Below are positions 20,570-32,816 of a stretch of DNA of 64,000 nucleotides, piece by piece. Made by a program: the position numbers and the translations under genes. How positions within the stretch are numbered: the stretch's first letter is position 1; every line of letters begins with the position of its first letter. Origin of the DNA: Smallanthus sonchifolius (taxonomy: Eukaryota; Streptophyta; Magnoliopsida; Asterales; Asteraceae); the NCBI GenBank assembly GCA_023525975.1, contig CM042042.1:47565880-47629879 (forward strand), given 5' to 3'. The notes beneath the pieces are model-generated. The model did no database searches. It had not been told where the DNA came from and was given only the letters and a program-made list of their open reading frames with translations.

Positions 20570-21305
20570 GGTTAAGAGGCAAATGCATGTGGAGGTGCAT
20601 GCAAGAGGTAAGCAAGAAGGTGTGATTGTATAATTATGGGTTCATACCCCCTTTGGACTAACCCTACCTTGCTACCTCTGTCTAGGACATTAAGACCCAC
20701 TGGACCTACTTCCATTTATGTCTCAATGTAATATATATTAATTATGTATACATATGTCACATTTATTATTTCTACAACATGTTAATATACTTGCTGGATA
20801 ATATACCTAGTGGATGTGATGATATGTCAAAAATAAAAGAAACTTTGAAATCAAAATATGAAAACCAAAAGAGTTTGAGAAAAAAAAATTTAAATCTATG
20901 TTTGAAGTCCAAACCGAAAACCAAGGGGTTTGAGAGAGAAAATATATGAAACCGACCGTTTCATGTTTGAAATTAAGATATTAGGGTTGAAGTCATCGGC
21001 AGATCTATAGAGAAGGTGGAAGGAGGCAGGGGAGGAGAGGCTACCGCGGGAGGGGGAGGCGTGGCGAGTGGTAGGAGGTGGAGACCTTGGAGCAAAAACT
21101 TAAGCAAACTATATTTTTTGTTTCCAAAACTATCCTCCATATCCATCTTTCATGTATGAATGCAAACTAGGTGGTGCATAGGCTTCATATGGTGGAGCCA
21201 AAACTTAAAATGAAGGTACACAAAGTGTCCAAGGAATGTAAGGTATTAGGGTGAGGATAGAAAAAAAGTGTTTGCCATTTGTGGCCTTAATTCAAACCTA
21301 TTCTA
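20570..21305. other. SAUR upstream region
   Basis: Gene-free. The proximal part contains CATGCATG-like motifs and ordinary AT-rich DNA. A short purine-rich patch occurs at about 21005-21090. No element termini are seen before the Copia LTR at 21306. Confidence 0.35.
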
Positions 21306-24300
21306 TAAAAGTGGTCTATGGTATTGATAATTTCCTTGATCCTCATTGATCACATATCGTCCCAATATATAGGAATTTACAATGAATAATGTAACTTAGG
21401 TAACAAGATACTATCTATAAATACAAATATATATACATGCTAATATTCTCCCGTAGTTTGACCGTGGTTGGAACGAACGGTCAAACTGGAACGAAATTCC
21501 TGAAACAACTGTCGAGGTAATCCTTTGGTGAAAATGTCTGCAAACTGTGAAGTAGACGGCACATGTAAGACTCTAACGTTCCCGAGTTGAACTTTCTCAC
21601 GGACGAAATGGATGTCGATTTCAACGTGTTTGGTACGTTGATGTTGAACGAGATTTTCTGAAAGGTAAACGGCTGAGATGTTGTCACAATAAACAATGGT
21701 TGCCTTAGGTAGCGAGACCCCGGGTTCAAATAACAAATTACGTATCCATGTGGCCTCCGCTACCGCATTGGCCACCCCCGATACTCGGCCTCGGCACTAC
21801 TTCTGGAAATCGTGGGTTGCCGTTTTGATGACCAAGATAATAAATTATGCCCCAATTACACACAGTAACCGGATGTGGAACGTCTCGAGTCCGGACAACC
21901 GCCCCAAACGGCATCCGAATAAGTGGTTAATGAGGTGGTGGATGATGGTGGTATCTGAAGCCCATGGTCAAGTGTACCATGTAAATACCGTAATATTCGC
22001 TTCATGAACGAAAAATGAGACTTTCGTGGGGTATGCATAAAAAGGCACACATGTTGGACCGCGTATGTTTTGTCTGGTCTCGTAAAAGTAAGATATTATA
22101 GCGCGTTGGCTAAAGCGCGATACGTGGTGCCATCGGATAACAGTGCACCGTCAGTGGCACTTAGTTTAGATGAGGTGTCGACGGGAGTGGTGCATGGTTT
22201 GCAATCCCGATCCAGGATCTCCCGTGCATAAGTTCCTTGTGACAAGAAGTGGCCATGCTGACTCCTAGAGACATAAATGCCCAAAAAATGATGTAGTGGC
22301 CCCAAATCGGACATAGCAAACTCACGGGATAATGTAGCAATGATCGTCTGAAGTAGGGCCTGATAGGATGCAGTGAGAATGATGTCGTCCACATAAAGTA
22401 AAAGGTAGGCTTGTTTGCCTCCGTGGTTGTACACGAATAACGAGTGGTCACATGTACTTCTATGAAAACGTGAGCATTAATATAAGTAGAGAATCGTGTG
22501 TACCAAGCCCTAGGTGCCTGTTTGAGTCCGTATAGAGATTTCTTTAGCCGATATACGTGTGCAGGGGCCCGATAATCGACAAAACCAGGAGGTTGATGCA
22601 TGAAAACCGTTTCCTTTAAATCACCGTGGAGAAACGCGTTTTTAACATCCAACTGATTCATGTGCCAATTACGTGAAACTGCTAAACTGAGCACGGTCCA
22701 TATAGTAGCGGGCTTAACTACCGGACTAAATGTATCATCACAATCCACCCCCACTGTCTGAGACTTACCATTCACCACCAAGCGTGCCTTGTATCGTTCC
22801 AATGTACCATCGGCCTTAAATTTGTAGCGAAATAGCCACATACATCGAATGACTGGAGCATTTGTAGGCCGGGGAACCAACTCCCATGTTTCATTATCCT
22901 GTAAAGCCTTAAATTCACTGTTCATGGCATCTAACCAATTTGGGTCCGACCAGGCTAGGGCATAGGATTTGGGTAAAGGTGATATAGGGGCGGATGTAGT
23001 GTGAAGGTTGAGACGGGAAACGGGTTTGGTAATCCCGGATTTCACACGGGTGGTCCTGATGTGAGTTGGGGGCGGTATGGGAGGTGGGTTATGAGGCGAC
23101 AGCGGGCCTGGGGCGGTGGTAAAGTTGGGCGCTGGAGGGTTATTTATTTGCTGGGGTGGGATTTGGGGTGAAGGCGGGCCGGTGGCGGCTGGGTGTGAAG
23201 GAGCAGGTGGGCCGGTTGGGCTGTGTGGGGTTGGTGTCGGGTGAGGGGTAGAAAATGGGGTAGTAAAAGGAAGCGGGAAATGGTCATCGAGGAAAGAGTA
23301 GGTATCGGGTGGGGTGGGAGTAGGATAAGGAAAAGAAGTTTCGTCGAATGCGACGTGACGAGAAATGAGAGTTTTCCCGATTTTCGGATCAAAGCAACGA
23401 TAACCTCTATCGGAGTCCGGATAACCGAGAAAGACACAACGAACGGAGCGATTGTGTAATTTGTGCGGTTGAGTGGCGGAGGTGTTGGGGTAACACGCGT
23501 ATCCGAAAACGCGTAGGTAATATATTGAGGATGACACATATATAGAGCGAAGTGAGGGGTGGAAAAATTGAGTCGTTTTGTAGGTAAGATGTTGTGAAGG
23601 TATGTGGCCGTATGATCTGCCTCGACCCAAAAGGCGAGAGGCAAACGGGAGTGAGTGAGTAAGGTTTGAACGATGTCATTTAAGCGTCGGATCATGCGTT
23701 CGGCCCGTCCGTTTTGTTGACGTTTGGGGGCATGAAAACCGGAATAAAAGGCCATGTTTGTTGGCAAATGTTTTGAATTGGTTATTGTCAAATTCACCCC
23801 CCAAATCACATTGAAACGTTTTTATTTTACGATTAAATTTTGTGGAAATGAGGTTATAAAATTTTGCAAAGTTGGTAAAGGTTTCGGATTTAAATTTTAA
23901 TGGGTAGATCCAAACGAAGTGAGTAAAATTGTCAATCAATACCATGTAATATTTATATCCGTTGCGACTTGGAATTGGAGATATCGAGAGATCGCAATGG
24001 AGATATCGAGAGATCGCAATGGATAATGTCGAACGGTGCAAAAGTGACTGATGTGGAATCATAAAACGGTTGTCGTTTGTTCTTAGATAACTGGCAAGCA
24101 TGACAAATAGACGAATACAGATGTTTATTACAAGAAATAGAAAAACTGGAAGTAAATCTAAAATACGAGATCCCGGGTGACCAAGACGGTTGTGCCAATG
24201 ATCCGCCGAGTGAATGAACAAAGCGGAAGGAAAAGCTAGAGATGTGAAAGGATAAAGCTCGCCCATACTGTCATGGCGTGAAATCGGAGCTCCATTCTTG

Positions 24301-26018
24301 AGGTCCTTCACAGTAAAACCATAAGGGTCAAATTCGGTCGAGGTGTGATTATCAATATTAAATTTGCGAACAAAAATGAGATTTTTAATAATGTCGGGTG
24401 TGAAAAGGATATTGTTAAGTTTGTAGGTACGGTTGGGTACGGTATAAGTGGTATGTTCGGACCCATGGATTGGCATTTGATTGCCATTCCCAACAAATAT
24501 AGACTTTATAGAATTGAATGAATTTTGTTTAGATATGTTACCTGGGTCCGAAGTGATATGGGATGAGGCCCCGGTGTCCATGCACCACGGAGTGGGATTT
24601 CCAGTCAAGTGAACCTGTTCCATTGCCTGTGCAAGCTTTCCAGTCAAGTGAACCTGTTCCATTGCCTGTGCAAGCTGGGCCGGCCCAAAACTGTTATGTC
24701 CTGTGAAATCAGTTGGCCCACTGACCGGTTGCTGCTGGCCGCGGACTGTTGCTGTCCTGTGAACCCTATTGGGCTATTCCACTGCTGCTGTGGGGCTAGG
24801 CTAGGAAACCCAGGTGGTTTGGGGTAAGCAGAAATGGGAGGCGGCCTGTTCCACTGTGACGGCCCATTCCATTGTTGCTGTTGGGCCTGGGTGTGGGGAT
24901 GGTGCGGATAAGGTGATGGCGGAGGAGTCCAACCGCTGGGCAGTAATTGGACTGGTAAGTGGGCTGGCCGTGATACGAAGAAGGAGTACCTCGACCACGT
25001 CCGTGGTTGTTGCGTCCTCGGCCCCTACCCCGTTGGTTCCTGTTTCGGCGCTGGTAGTAATCGGGCTGGTAATTGGACTGGTAATTGGGCTGATATGTTG
25101 GGCCTGATGGTCGAAAATTGTTAGGGTTGGAACGATCATGGGAGGCGGTCAAGGCAGAAGATTGGAGAGCGGCTTGACGTTGGTGTTCAAGATCGAGCAT
25201 TCCGACGGCTACATCCCAAGTTAGTGAGCTTTGATTATTAAGTGTACCTACCATATCATATTCCCGCGGGAGACCCCGAACAAGTTGCATCACTAGTCTG
25301 GATTCGCTTACCGGTTGGTCCACGTCACCCAACTGGTTAGCCAAATCTTTTAGTTTATGACAGTATTCTTCTAACGAGGCACACGCAGAGAGGTGCAAAT
25401 TAATGAATTTCTAATCTAAGGCGGCGGCCCTAGAACCCTTATTATTCAAGTAAAGGGTTTTGATCTTGGTCCAAACTTTAAGAGCCGTGGTATTTGGTGC
25501 TATTACACTACCGAGCACATCATCAGAAACTGTGCTATATATCCATTGCAAAACAAGAGCATCAATTTCCATCCACTGACGGTAGCCAGGATCGAAAGCT
25601 GCCGGGGGTTGGGATCCATCTATGTGATCCAATACCTTGTAGGCCGTAGCCTGATTTAAGAAAATTGTTACCCAGGATGAGTACGTAACTGTAGTTCCGT
25701 TGAGAGCACGGAATCTTGCTCTGGATGTTTGTTACCATATACGCCGGATGAAGGCTATCGTCCTTCATGTTATTGCTTCCCTCGCTCTTTCCTTTACTGC
25801 CTTCTGTCATCGGCTACGAATGGGAGGGTGGCCGGCGGCGGCAACTTTAGGGTTTGAGCGTATTAGGCTCTGATACCATAAAAGTGGTCTATGGTATTGA
25901 TAATTTCCTTGATTCTCATTAATCACATATCGTCCCAATTTATAGGAATCTACAATGAATAATGTAACTTAGGTAACAAGATACTATCTATAAATACAAA
26001 TATATATACATGCTAATA
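21306..26018 (-). mobile_element. Copia LTR retrotransposon, decayed, with 140-bp LTRs
   Basis: LTRs at 21306-21445 and 25879-26018 are near identical. The minus-strand PBS TGGTATCAGAGCC abuts the 5' LTR at 25878, complementary to initiator tRNA-Met as in most Copia elements. The polypurine tract CTACGGGAGA lies beside the 3' LTR. The flanks TTCTA (21301-21305) and TTCCA (26019-26023) match at 4 of 5 positions and are a likely TSD. LTR ends read TA..TA rather than TG..CA, so the exact border may be off by a base or two. Confidence 0.88.
21440..25810 (-). pseudogene. Copia gag-pol, broken by frameshifts
   Basis: The order on the minus strand is Copia. Gag fragments occupy about 25810-24796. 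Protease has WCMDTGASSHIT near 24590. The integrase zinc site is DHWHNRLGHP near 24200, and the integrase core (VLIDNFTHFVWIYPL) follows. RT runs from about 22950 (ETWELVPRPTNAP, LDVKNAFLHGDLK, YGLKQAPRAWY) to YVDDIIL near 22395. RNase H (CDNISAVYLSENLVQHQRTK, ADIFTKGLPRQL) ends near 21440. Several frame changes separate the blocks, for example between gag parts, within integrase, before YVDD and near 22050. Small tandem duplications of 39 bp (24599-24676) and 22 bp (23979-24022) add to the decay. It is not expected to make a functional polyprotein. Confidence 0.92.
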
Positions 26019-26023
26019 TTCCA

Positions 26024-27211
26024 TACTTTGACTTTTGGTATTAGGTTGGATTTTGACTTTTCTCTCAACCTCATTTTAGATTTTAATAACACACATAGGC
26101 AACCCACTTCGGGTATGATTAAATAACTCCTCAAGATATATATTTTTTTAATGGAAGGTAGAGAATATGGGTAGCTAGATTGTTATATAAGAACAACAAA
26201 AACAAGAGAAAGAATAAAATCATTTGATATCGACTCTAGTTAGTTGTATGTTAATATATACTTAGTGCCCAAAATATTATCGAGTGAAGTGTTAACCCAT
26301 CTATGGACCCTGACCGGAACAACATGATACAAAATACAAAACCCTAGAAATATGTATGGTACAATTTCTAAAACATCATTGTCATTTTAAATGGAGTGGG
26401 AACAATATGACTTAATTATTTGACAAGTTGGGTTCCACGGGTTGGTTGGGTGGATGAAGTATGGGTTTAAGAAAGTCGTCTTTAAAAAAAAAGATTTTTG
26501 TTACAATACATGGCTTGTATTAATGTTAACAACCAAATATAGAAGGCTGAGTTTCAATATGTATGCAGCGTTAGGGTTGATATATCTAATGTAAATAAAT
26601 ATATAAGTGGTTTTCAAGTTTAAAGATTCAACCCGTTAATCCGATATCATTAAGACCCGATTAGAAAGTAATATTCTTGTGAATACTAACACACTCAAAT
26701 ATTATAAAATTCAAAATGGTGCAAAACATCCTATCCTAAGCTATTATCCAAATAGAAATTTAAACCTTAGCAGATTTGGATATCCTCATGTTCCATAATT
26801 GTGAATGGACACATCAGTACACCAATGGTTGATAGATACATCTGTCATTAGTAGGACACATCTGTCATTAAATGATTTAGTTAGGACTAATTAAGTGATC
26901 TCCTATTGACAGGGAATTGTAACCAAATTAAGCATGGCCTAAGCTACTTTCACATGCAAATGTCACAAAGGATAGTCAAGGACAAGACGGCAATATATTT
27001 TTCAACGCTAAATCATTTTAGGTGAGCGTTCTAATTTTTTTAATAAGTAATAATTTTAATCTTAAAGTTTGTAATTAAATTTTGTTACGGTTGTTGTAGA
27101 AAAAGCAATTACTTGTTTTTTATTTATCGTTATTTTATGACCTCCTTTTAGATAGATAAGGATCAAATAATATGAAATTTGGTATATAAATACAAAAACT
27201 AAAAATATAAA
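26024..27211. other. Gene-free AT-rich stretch
   Basis: No ORF of note, no inverted termini and no known repeat recognised. Confidence 0.35.
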
Positions 27212-27768
27212 TCTTACTAACATAATAAATAAAAATATTTTGTGTCACGTGTCACTATTTGGTTACTTCTCATCCTTATTTCCCGCCTCTCTCTCCTAAT
27301 AATTATTAATTATTCCGCTTCTCTCTTCTATTAAATAATAATCTTTGTATTAATAAATAAAAATTATATGGACACGTGTCACTTTGTGGTTCATTTTTAT
27401 CATTTTTTTCCTACTCTCTCTTCTATTAAACAATGATATCAAAAGAATTTATTTTTAGATGTTTAATATAAATTTAATTACAGGTACTTATTATTTCATT
27501 ATAAATAGTTATTGTATCATCAATCAAATGAATTTAATATTAATTAACAGAGTTTATAACTGTCACGACAAATTACATTTTTTAAAGACAAATTTTAATG
27601 AGTGTGTGTTAACAAATTACATTATATTTTAATCAACCAATATAATACACTGGTTTATTCAACCTCGTCTATTGCACAGGTTTTTATAAATATAATTTTT
27701 TTATTACTAATTAACTATATAACATTTTATTTATTCAACCCGTATAATATATAGGATTTTAAACCTAG
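27212..27768 (+). mobile_element. Complete short Helitron (557 bp)
   Basis: It starts TCTTACTAACATAATAAATA after A27211 and ends CTAG at 27765-27768 before T. The 3' hairpin is degenerate (CCCGTATAATATATAGG). It aligns along its length with 368-934. Confidence 0.75.
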
Positions 27769-28129
27769 TGTAAATAATATATATATATATATATATGTGT
27801 ATGTATAAAGTTAAAGTTATACATACAAAATAATAAATTAAAAGTACTAATAACTTTTTCTATAAGAAATATGAGATAAAATAATTACAATTTTAGAGAT
27901 TAATAGTTTATTCAAAATATAAGAATAATCATTATTATTACTTTTAAGATAATATTAATAATTATCCTTTTTATATACAATAAAAAAACATATTTAATTA
28001 AACGATAACCATAATAATGATAATATATAAGTTATACTAGTAATAATAAATCATTAAAAGATAATTAAAAAAAACTAAAAACAACATTGATGTGATGTTT
28101 TGAAAGAAGAGGGTATGCCAAACGAGGGT
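27769..28129. other. AT-rich gap with (AT)n
   Basis: An (AT)n run of about 10 units lies at 27778-27797. Otherwise featureless. Confidence 0.4.
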
Positions 28130-28307
28130 ATGCCATCAAGCATTTGGTTTAGTGGTTAGAGGGTTTTGTCATAAAACTTTTCTTCTATGGAGGTCTCAGG
28201 TTCAATACTCACAAGGTGTACTTCATAATTTCAGGAATACCGTAGGACTTGAATTCTGGGCTAGGACGGGTTAGTGATATCCCAATTGACATTCCGTTCT
28301 AAAAAAA
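28130..28307 (+). mobile_element. Probable tRNA-derived SINE
   Basis: An A box-like TGGTTTAGTGG (28145-28155) and a B box GGTTCAATAC (28199-28208) lie 43 bp apart. The unit ends in an A-rich tail (28301-28307). No clear TSD was found, so the borders are approximate. Confidence 0.6.
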
Positions 28308-29282
28308 TCTAGTCTAAGCCGGCTAGTAAACGACTTTATGACTAAATGATGCAAATTTGTGCCTTATATATGTACATGGTACACATGGGCTCATGATGTA
28401 GAAATGAAACACGCAAACACAATCAAATAAATGTGTGAATTAAAATCAAACTAGATAACTAGATAAATGTGTGACTTAATAAAGTCTAGGATTCATGTGT
28501 TGTATTACTAACAAGATAAGGAAATAAAAAGAGATAATTGAGGAAAACGTACTTCATAGTCAAAATCAAGGCTTGAGGTTTAGGAAAGCGAGTTTAGGAG
28601 TTGTGCATCGTGAATAGTTGTTCAAGAATAACTTCAAACGAATAGAATCCAAAGTTATGCATGTTTCAAGTTGTGTCTTTCAGGCTCTTTTGATCCTATA
28701 TAATTGTCAATTTACGGGGTTGTTAACTCAATTTAGGATCAATAACTCAAGCAATATGCATAACAAATTGGAAGCTAATGCCGGTTTAAGTTTAAAGCTA
28801 ATGCCAACTCACCCTTGGTGACTAGGAGTGGAAACACAAACACACAAAAAAAGATACACACTTTTGGATATAAGATGTAACACCCACAATTTTGTAGTTT
28901 TTATAATATTTTTAGCATTTATAGCGTTTCACAAAATGATCCTAAACTTACTCAAATTTAAACGCAATATAAATTACAAAAGAGTTAACAAATTCTTATA
29001 CGATTCAAAAATGGGGTGCAAGTAGTACATTAAAAGTTAATCTCATCTCGAGGCATGATCAATCTTTCTTTCCGTTTTGAGGTAATTTCCTTGAAAATAT
29101 TTGTGTAATAAACCACTACCTATTGTTAAGTTAGCGCACAAAAATATAGCACATAATATGTTTAAAACTCACCAGAAAATAATTTAAAGAACGCTTCCCC
29201 TTTTGTTATAGTGACAACGTTGGCTTACCTCGAGGCAGCACTAGCTTACACTGCTTCATTTTAGCATCACCGGTGAGTGGGA
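28308..29282. other. Gene-free stretch
   Basis: Short ORFs at 28618-29025 have no recognisable domain. No element borders are seen. Confidence 0.35.
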
Positions 29283-29355
29283 TAGAGTGAAGCGTTAATC
29301 TTGAATAGAGAAAAAAATGGTTATTTGATTAATTAGTGTTTATGTTTATCTAGTA

Positions 29356-29858
29356 CTAGGTTAAAATCACGTGTATTACACGCGTTAAATAAATAAAATG
29401 TTATATATTTAGTAATAAAAGTTTTATATTTTTAAAAACCTGTGTAATACACGGGTTGAATAAACCGGTATATTACATCGGTTGAATAAAATATAATATA
29501 ATTTGTTAACAAACACATTTGTCAAAATATGTTTTTAAAAAATGTAATTTGTCGTGACAGTTATAAGTTCTGTTAAGTTAGTTTTTAAAATATATTTTTT
29601 TCAACTGAGTAATTTTTTTATTTAATTGATAAATGATAGTTCATATTAAGTTCATTTGATTGGTGATATAATAACTATTTATAATTAAATAATAACTATC
29701 CGTAATTAGATTTATTAATATAAAGATTATTATTTAATAGGAGAGAGAAATAAAAAATCTAATATTTAATAGGAGAGAGAGACGGGAAAATAAAGGTGAG
29801 GAGTAACCAGAGAGTGACACGTGTCCTGAAAAGATTTTCATTTATTAGAGTAGTAAGA
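29356..29858 (-). mobile_element. Helitron (503 bp) inserted in the 5' LTR
   Basis: The minus-strand 5' end TCTTACTACTCTAATAAATG is at 29858. The 3' hairpin GCGTGTAATACACG is followed by CTAG at 29359-29356. The intact 3' LTR reads ATCTAGTATTAGTTCC across this point, so excising exactly 29356-29858 restores the site between A and T with no duplication. This confirms the borders to the base. Confidence 0.92.
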
Positions 29859-30049
29859 TTAGTTCCTAGTTTGAGTCTAATTAGGAGTTAATTTATTTAA
29901 TTAGGTTAATTGAGTTTAAGTTAGAATAGGTTTGGGTTTAGATTAGTATAAATAGATGGTATGGTTATTGTATTATTTACAGTTTTATTAATAAATAGTC
30001 GATATTTGAGTTCAAAATTAGTATGTTTTGGGGTTTGATCTCCAACAAT

Positions 30050-30061
30050 TGGTATCAAAGC
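30050..30061 (+). other. Primer-binding site of the LTR element
   Basis: TGGTATCAAAGC starts two bases after the 5' LTR and differs by one base from the usual complement of initiator tRNA-Met. Confidence 0.8.
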
Positions 30062-30275
30062 TTGATAAAAGAAAAAGACGATTTTGAGAGTCGTTTTTAG
30101 AAAGGGGAGCAGCCCTTTGGGGCTGAAAAACGAAAGGTGGACCATGGACGACAATCATGGAGTGTTGTTGACGCAGCAGGTCAAAAGCACACAACTTCGC
30201 TGAAAAGAGGGTTTTTTGTGTGCCACAGTTTACGAGATATAGCCTTGGCTCTTGTGGGATTTTGTTGGCGGCTAA

Positions 30276-32079
30276 GGGTGGAGGGAGTGGTAAAAAAAAG
30301 CCCATGGAACCCTCCTCTTTTACCCAATTAAAATGTGTCATGTTATTTTTACCCTCTTGAACCCTCTCCAACTCTAAGAGGAGGGCGTGGAACCAATAAG
30401 CCGTTGATTTTTTTTAATTATTTCATTAAAACAAATAAAAAACCACATTTTATTAAATAAAAATTAAAATAATACATATTAAAAACCTAAAATTTAAAAA
30501 CAATTAAAAGAAAAAAAAATTTCAAACATCAAAATAAAAAACTAAAATAACCTAAAAATTACACGGCCAATTGTATTTTGCCGCAATTTCCCATTTACGT
30601 TTGAGTACGATCGAAAGAAAAGGTTCGGGGATATCGTCATGTTTTTTTAGAAAGTATTCCAAGTTGTGGTCCTGTTCTTCTTTTGAAAGCATTTCTTGTT
30701 GTTTCTCCAAGAGTTGCAACGCGAGTTCATCCCGTCTTTGTTTTGTTTCCTCCCTTTTCTTACGGTATTCCAATTTTTTCTCTCTTTCAACATCTTTAGA
30801 CGCCTTATATTCGGAAACAACCTCCACCAAACTAATGCTTGAAGACTCGGCGGTTTTCTTTCCTTTGCTTTTGTGAGTCGGTTGAGTCGGTAGAGATTGT
30901 TCGTTTAAGTCGGGGAGGTCTCTCGAGGAAGGGTTGTTTGAACCTTCGATTCCGGAGTCGGATGTTTTTGATTTCTTGGACGATTGTTGTTCAAACTCCT
31001 CACCCATAACCGTGACGGCTTTCCATTTGGTACGGTCTTTGAGAATTTCCCATGCCTCAACGAAGGTGAAACCTTTCCTCTGGTAGAGGATTCGGTATTT
31101 TTTTTGTGCTTCATTCATGATGTTTGCATCCGACATCCCACTACCCGAACGACGTTTCTAAAAAAACATAAAATTAAAAAATATGTTAATACATTACAAA
31201 AAAATAAGCAATAATTAAAAGATGCATTCTTAAATTTACCGCTTGTGTGTATAGGCCGTTGAAATTGTTGATCTTTGTGTTCATTGACGTCCACTTAGAA
31301 TTCAATTGATCTCTAGTACGGGTGGTTTCACCCATTAGCCCGTCGAAATGATCTAGCACACGTTGCCAAAAAGATTCGGCTTTTTGTTGATCACCAATTG
31401 TTGGGTCCTCGGATACATGTATCCACGCTTTAGGTAGAGCCAAATGTTCCTTTTCGGTCCAAGGCCTCTTGTCCGCACGGTTCGGGAACTTTGCTTTACC
31501 TTTACCTTTACGTTGTTGAGTTTCTTGTGGTTGAGTTTCTTGTGCTTGAGTTTCTTCGTCTTTTTGATTAATATCAAAATCGACATTTTCAAACGGGTTA
31601 AAGTCTTCTTGAGCAAGTCTTTCCAACCCTTCCATTGGAAGCGGAGTTTCTTGTACATCGGTGTCAACATGTCCGGGGGGACTAAAAGGTTGATTTTGAT
31701 AATATTGAAACGGTTGGTTTTGGTATTGAAACGGTTGGTTTTGGTATTGAAACGGCCAGTTTTGGTATTGCGGTTGAGAGGCACGCACTTTGGGACGATA
31801 TTTTTTGGATGAGGATGAATCCATTTTTTTTAGAGTTTGAAAAAAGAAAGTGTAAAAAATTATGTACGTAAAATATATATTTATAGGTAATTTTTTTATT
31901 TAATTACCCAACCCACCCCCCAACGGTCCTCTCCCAACGGCTACATTACAGTGAACGGATTTAAACGGGTTAAAATACCCGCTCCAAGAAGCCCATGCAA
32001 AGCTCGCAACGTGTGCATGGGTGTTACCCGTGGAGCCTGTGGAACTCGTCCCCAACCCGCACCACCACTCCGTCCCCCC
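30276..32079. mobile_element. PIF/Harbinger element carrying only the Myb/SANT-like gene
   Basis: The TIRs are GGGTGGAGGGAGTGGT at the left and GGGGGGACGGAGTGGT at the right in reverse complement. The TSD is TAA (30273-30275 and 32080-32082), as expected for Harbinger. It is 1,804 bp and sits inside the LTR retrotransposon. No DDE transposase ORF is present. It keeps only the DNA-binding-type accessory gene, so it is non-autonomous. Confidence 0.82.
30552..31824 (-). CDS. Myb/SANT-like, NAM-associated-domain protein (Harbinger ORF), two exons
   Basis: Exon 1 is 31824-31240 (195 codons) with donor GTAAAT. Exon 2 is 31157-30552 after acceptor TTTTTTTAG. The join is phase 0 and gives 396 aa. 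Residues 15-50 are a YQNQPF repeat, followed by an acidic linker and a KGKGKAK patch. A trihelix/Myb-like segment (RPWTEKEHLALPKAWIHVSE, DPTIGDQQKAESFWQRV) covers about 118-190. The second half has the C-terminal domain usual in these proteins (KGFTFVEAWEILKDRTKWKA), then a Lys/Glu-rich coiled coil at about 315-365. Host annotations often call such genes glutathione S-transferase T3-like, which is misleading. In the PIF/Harbinger superfamily the Myb-like protein binds TIRs and helps the transposase. No stop or frameshift is seen. Confidence 0.82.
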
Positions 32080-32721
32080 TAAGAAGGAAAGAAAAAAAGC
32101 CAGCAAGTATTGCACACAAACTGCGGAGTTAAGTTGTTTGGAAGGTTTTTTTTAGCCATTAATAAACCCGTTGGGAGGCTTAAAAAAATAATAATAAACA
32201 TGTGAGGTGTTTGGATATCGATCAGAAGCTCTGTGCGAGACGGAGATAAAAATCACGAGAAACGGTTTGTGGGTTGTTTGTGTGATACAATCAAGACCAA
32301 TGGGGGTTGTGCGAGACAAATGCGGACAAAAGATTTGAGCGATTCGGATTGAATGAAGGATAAATCATCCGGGAAGGGTGTAAGGATCTGTAAAGTGTTT
32401 ACCTGTGTGATTCAGGGTGGTACGGTGTGATACCGGTGAAGAAATATTAGAACCTGTGAGCGGTTCAAACGAAGTGAAGAATACATCCGATCTGTGAGAG
32501 GTCGTTCAAAATGTTGTGTGAGCTGCGTGGAAGAAGATATGTGATAAATCAAGAACAATCTGTGTGAAACATGATTGAATACCGTGTGAAACGGGGTGAA
32601 GAATTTGAGTGATTCAAATTGCGGATAAATGTGCGATACATGTGTAGAAGAAACCTGTGAATGGTGAGTTCAGAAGTGACATGGAAGACCCGAGTGATTT
32701 GGGATGTACAAATCAAAGATT

Positions 32722-32738
32722 AAGGGGGGGGGGGGGGG
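32722..32738 (+). other. Polypurine tract with a 15-G run
   Basis: AA followed by 15 consecutive G directly before the TG of the 3' LTR. Position and purine content fit a plus-strand priming site. The run is unusually long and may form a G-quadruplex-like structure. Confidence 0.75.
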
Positions 32739-32816
32739 TGAAAGGTTAATCTTGAATAGAGAAAAAAATGGATTTATTTGATTAATTAGTGTTTATGTTT
32801 ATCTAGTATTAGTTCC

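Noticed and set aside
23223..25107. Plus-strand ORFs at 23223-23459 and 24814-25107
   Set aside because: Antisense shadows of Copia gag-pol linker regions.
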